Below, one piece after another: positions 5,801 to 7,549 of a stretch of DNA of 7,549 nucleotides. The DNA lies in the NCBI GenBank assembly GCA_023230175.1, contig JALNXV010000171.1:1-7549 (forward strand), given 5' to 3'. Position numbers and translations under genes: made by a program. The stretch's first letter is position 1, and each line of letters begins with the position of its first letter. Below the pieces are notes generated by a model that had not been told where the DNA came from, did not search any database, and was given only the letters and a program-made list of their open reading frames with translations. This DNA is from Candidatus Cloacimonadota bacterium. Its GTDB lineage: Bacteria > Cloacimonadota > Cloacimonadia > Cloacimonadales > WRIO01.

Positions 5801-7549
5801 ACAGAATCAAGAACAGTTAAAAATATTGATTTTGAAATTAATCTTGCAGTTAATCCTTCTGCAGTGATAGAGCCGTTATTAATAAAATTAAAATGAATTT
5901 GAGACGGGCTGTCAATATCTATATAATTATTGTTATCTGTAGTCAGCATATTATTTGCATCAATATCAATTCCTTTTATCTCTGGCATTATATAAGAAAT
6001 CCATTCATTATTTCCATCTGATATAGCTATTTCTAATGGTAAATACGATTTGTCAGGAGCGTTGTCATCAATTTCAAAGCTAAATACATCATCATAATTT
6101 TGGGTATTATCTGCATTGATTGAACCTAAATCAAGAGAATTATTTGTTATATTAATAAATTCATTATTAGCGGTAAGTGTAGCAGTTAAGTTTGTTAAAT
6201 CATTATCAGTGTAGTTTGTAATATCTAATGTAAGAGAAATTGTTTCTCCGGGATTAATTTGTCCGTTATTATTACCTGAGAAATCATTTATAAGGTAATT
6301 ACTGACTGATATAATGTTTCCGTTTCCTGTGATGACTTGACCCAGTTTAGGAGCAAAACCTTCTTTTGATATAATTAAAGCTAATGTTCCTGTTTGTTCA
6401 GGGTCTACTTCAATATAGACTAATCCATTGTCTCCGGATATAGCTTTTGAGATATAAGAACCATCCATTTTAGAAATTGATACCCAAGCATTACTAACAG
6501 GTTGATTGTCTTGGTCGAGAACTAATAAACTTAGACTTTGTGTTCCTGTAGGGATTGAAGTAGGTAATTCTGTAGAAAAAGTTTCAGGTGCTTTTTTGAA
6601 TAGATTTAAAGAAGGATCTCCAATTAGATTCACCCAATGCATAGAATCAAGAGCTTTTGTTAAAGGTCCATTAGTAGAATTAGCATAAACTTGCATAATG
6701 TAGTATCTGGCATACATTACTGATTGTCCCATAGTAGGGAAATTAGCATGATACAAGCCATAAAAAATACTACCATTTAAAACATTATTCATTGCTGTAG
6801 CTGTACCTGAAGTAGCCATACCTGTTGCTGTTATCGCTCCTGCAAGACCACCGGTACTTGTTGAATGCCTAAATGCACTTTCTACAATACTTGTACCACT
6901 ATTAAAAGTATTTGTACTACAAGTTAACCAGACACAATTAGCAAGCTTATTGACGTTAGTCATACCTGCTACATTTGATGAGGTAAATCCACTCATTCCA
7001 ATATAACCTCTGAAATTGAAGTGTAATACTCCCTCAGAAGTATGATTTTGTAATACAGTTGCGGATGTTCCATTTCCATATACCTCATGGAAAGTGTGAC
7101 TTGGGTCATAGTCTTGAATAATTGATTTAATATATCTATTGATAATATAAGTTGATATACCTGAGTGTCCGGAATCTCCGGCAAGCAAAGTTTTTTCATA
7201 CCATTCAGTTCCTGCTGAAAGAGGCATTCTTTCGTAGGTTAAAACTTTTTGTACTGCTGTTTGAAACTCATTTGCTGTTTGAACTGACATTCTTCCAACA
7301 AAAATATCACCATAAACGTCATCTCCGGCAACTAATGTATATGGATTATCTCCGGCACCACTAACGTTGTAAGATAATCCTGAGAAATTATAATTAAAAC
7401 TACCGAAAGTTGGTACAGAAAATCCACCATCACTATCTCCAATAATCATTAGGTATTCAGGAGGGTTTTCCATAGTATTATATGCGTTTTGAATGTAAGA
7501 TTTTATAGCTGATGTTGAAGATCCTGCTGTAGAGGTTGGGACTGCGGTT
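2857..7549 (-). CDS. Large modular secreted C25 (gingipain-like) peptidase-family protein with type IX-style C-terminal sorting domain; N-terminus beyond window
   Basis: The first in-frame Met is at 7473, but the frame is open through 7549 and reads SAIKSYIQNAYNTMENPPEY, which is core C25 sequence, so the true start lies outside the window. Residues are numbered from that Met. Domains: C25 domain to 293, ending NLIGDPSLNLF; an Ig-like domain (about 310-385); CARDB-like beta-sandwiches (391-500, a weaker one at 505-612, 871-990, 994-1105); a cysteine-started module rich in aromatics (624-868); a cleaved-adhesin/MAM-like jelly roll (1108-1257); a carboxypeptidase-regulatory-like sandwich (1260-1340); a fibronectin III-like domain (1345-1432); and a C-terminal sorting/FlgD-Ig-like domain (1446-1538). 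The probable nucleophile C185 (LTCSTNTF) is present, but the usual GHG histidine is replaced at Y157 (NFRGYIG). The product is probably exported across the outer membrane and held at the cell surface or released, acting as a protease or adhesin. Proteolytic activity is uncertain. It ends at a terminator and is transcribed apart from the downstream pair. Confidence 0.9.
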   Translation of the reverse strand, partial: TAVPTSTAGSSTSAIKSYIQNAYNTMENPPEYLMIIGDSDGGFSVPTFGSFNYNFSGLSYNVSGAGDNPYTLVAGDDVYGDIFVGRMSVQTANEFQTAVQKVLTYERMPLSAGTEWYEKTLLAGDSGHSGISTYIINRYIKSIIQDYDPSHTFHEVYGNGTSATVLQNHTSEGVLHFNFRGYIGMSGFTSSNVAGMTNVNKLANCVWLTCSTNTFNSGTSIVESAFRHSTSTGGLAGAITATGMATSGTATAMNNVLNGSIFYGLYHANFPTMGQSVMYARYYIMQVYANSTNGPLTKALDSMHWVNLIGDPSLNLFKKAPETFSTELPTSIPTGTQSLSLLVLDQDNQPVSNAWVSISKMDGSYISKAISGDNGLVYIEVDPEQTGTLALIISKEGFAPKLGQVITGNGNIISVSNYLINDFSGNNNGQINPGETISLTLDITNYTDNDLTNLTATLTANNEFINITNNSLDLGSINADNTQNYDDVFSFEIDDNAPDKSYLPLEIAISDGNNEWISYIMPEIKGIDIDANNMLTTDNNNYIDIDSPSQIHFNFINNGSITAEGLTARLISKSIFLTVLDSVSYLGNLATGQAMNNQNDPFTVNASVGIIPGMNLNAIIKISNENGFEENIPIQIIAGQKATTDPNGPCEYGYVIYDMTDTEYDDAPTYEWLEISEIGQNTGINDTDANHPGGELEEGGATIELPFTTRYYGVDYDEITICSNGFFTFLETEQRNFRNLPIPGAMVPKTIVAPYWTDLGIGSSFENGGVYTYYNQEDHSFIIQWDKARLVSDYPGAYGLEYLSGVNVTFQAIIYDPQYHGSPLGDSPIKFQYKDFHPGLPNSSGYSPYPINYITVGLNDHTGNKGLTYVYNNQYLNYPGATEITNEFALYLTQPSILNEEPYLLVSDVVYHDENGNNIIENGEYVNIGIKILNAGLLVADNTEATLSFTSPYVTVSNATSDYPAIESMESQSNHNYFTILIGNDAPNNLNVTGTLHIQNNDKEWFRTIEFNIQKPTLTYRSYLINDINENNNGILEAGENAKLIINLANTSLLDVANVNSIISSSAPQLTINEGSVIINKINNLSNYQCVYDITIGEDIEGISTIPFNLLVTSENAPTLNMNLALGVNQSGVLLQESFENWLPTGWIVQYYSNSWNQSETNNAGGTSPEAKFTGLNISEGSTRLITKTMDATEINNALLTFKQKVNFNNTGVTIGVASRANYSTWQTVWSLELTEDIDTETVNVPINNTSLGQTGFQLCWFVEGDFNGIAEWYIDDVSLQTAFGNTSIFSGKINIDSYDSDIKNVRVKAGDYSTSAKADSSYILYLLPGSYNRIEVLHPFIEGPSFNNVNVEAGELIENQDFNMFYRVPPSSFNINVDENYLITLSWNHNYDTESNPINFSYFEIFRQVNSTQFEKIAETTNHNYSQTVNSNNRYRYYVRANYENGVSDSTTHIFIDPNITPGTDDVEVPAVFNVNQNYPNPFNPTTNISFSIPEASNVNIKIYNVKGQLVRNLVNEFMIKGNHTIQWNGTNDYNKNVSTGIYFIKVQNNQNTAIKKALLLK
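2860..3138 (-). other. C-terminal sorting domain (type IX-like, FlgD-Ig fold) of the large protein
   Basis: Residues 1446-1538 read VPAVFNVNQNYPNPFNPTT, then VNIKIYNVKGQLVRNLV, IQWNGTNDYNKNVSTGIYFIKV and a terminal KKALLLK. This matches the conserved C-terminal signal of proteins secreted by type IX-like systems in FCB bacteria. There it guides passage across the outer membrane and is often cleaved or attached to a surface anchor. No secretion-system component is visible in this window. Confidence 0.82.
3703..4152 (-). other. Cleaved-adhesin/MAM-like jelly-roll domain within the large protein
   Basis: Residues 1108-1257 show ESFENWLPTGWIVQ near the start, TRLITKTMDATEINNALLTF in the middle and GIAEWYIDDVSLQT at the end. 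These are hallmarks of the beta jelly-roll modules found after peptidase domains in gingipains and other FCB surface proteins, where they bind carbohydrate or host/matrix proteins. The ligand here is unknown. Confidence 0.65.
4870..5604 (-). other. Extracellular beta-rich module of uncertain family within the large protein
   Basis: Residues 624-868 start with PCEYGYVIYD. They contain PFTTRYYGVDYDEITICSNGF (681-701), FRNLPIPG, IVAPYWTDLG (726-735), SFIIQWDKARL (755-765) and VTFQAIIYDPQYHG (783-796), then ITVGLNDHTGNKGLTYVYNN. The pattern of an outer-surface strand followed by APxWxDL and an FxxIxW strand resembles nidogen-like or other adhesive modules in FCB surface proteins. I cannot name the family with confidence, and no catalytic motif stands out. 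Confidence 0.45.
6595..7549 (-). other. C25 peptidase-like domain of the large protein (N-terminal part missing)
   Basis: Family landmarks in order are PPEYLMIIGDSDG (4-16), DDVYGDIFVGRMSV (51-64), EWYEKTLLAGD (90-100), FNFRGYIG (152-159), VWLTCSTNTF (181-190), ESAFRH (198-203), GGLAGAITATG (208-218) and WVNLIGDPSLNLF (280-292). This is the order seen in gingipain-type caspase-fold peptidases. C185 aligns with the gingipain nucleophile cysteine, and Y157 aligns with its catalytic histidine. Confidence 0.8.

Noticed and set aside
6506..6688. Plus-strand open frame of 60 codons
   Set aside because: It is antisense to the Ig-like/C25 border of the large gene, whose protein pattern explains the sequence.
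6993..7199. Minus-strand alternative-frame open stretch of 68 codons
   Set aside because: It overlaps the C25 frame, which carries conserved motifs right through this segment. No frameshift is needed.
7152..7364. Plus-strand open frame of 70 codons
   Set aside because: It is antisense to the conserved C25 domain and its translation shows no family features.
7471..7473. ATG at 7473 as the true start of the large protein
   Set aside because: The 25 in-frame codons upstream to the window edge are open and match the C25 family (AIKSYIQNAYNTMENPPEY), and there is no signal peptide or ribosome binding site at this ATG.

Overview
The window shows an AT-rich bacterial chromosome segment in which every credible gene lies on the minus strand. 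The best guess is a Gram-negative member of the Fibrobacteres-Chlorobi-Bacteroidetes (FCB) superphylum. Supporting this are a very large modular secreted protein ending in a NYPNPFNPTT-type C-terminal sorting domain, an N-terminal C25 (gingipain-like) peptidase domain, and heavy Asn/Ile/Lys use. A perfect sigma70-type promoter (TTGACA, 16 bases, TATAAT) and purine-rich ribosome binding sites are present. These are unlike the usual Bacteroidota signals, so a lineage such as Cloacimonadota or a neighbouring candidate phylum seems more likely. This placement is inference and has not been tested by a search.

Layout in the direction of transcription (right to left): (1) 7549 to 2857 is a C25-type secreted protein of at least 1563 residues. 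Its N-terminus lies beyond the right edge, since the frame stays open through the last base. (2) 2836 to 2797 is a strong intrinsic terminator that ends it. (3) 2788 to 2761 is a consensus promoter starting a second transcription unit. (4) 2684 to 1284 encodes an exported SH3b plus M48-type metallopeptidase-like protein in which both zinc-binding histidines of HExxH are glutamines. (5) 1272 to 1, starting 11 bases after the previous stop, encodes a membrane-anchored SurA/PpiD-like parvulin-family protein, cut off by the left edge.

All three products act outside the cytoplasm. The C25 protein looks like cargo of a type IX-like secretion system. The second unit pairs two relatives of periplasmic protein quality-control factors (a BepA-type M48 and a SurA-type parvulin). 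Both have lost residues their families use for catalysis, so they may act as binding or chaperone proteins rather than enzymes. No RNA gene, CRISPR array, insertion sequence or nucleotide repeat array was seen.
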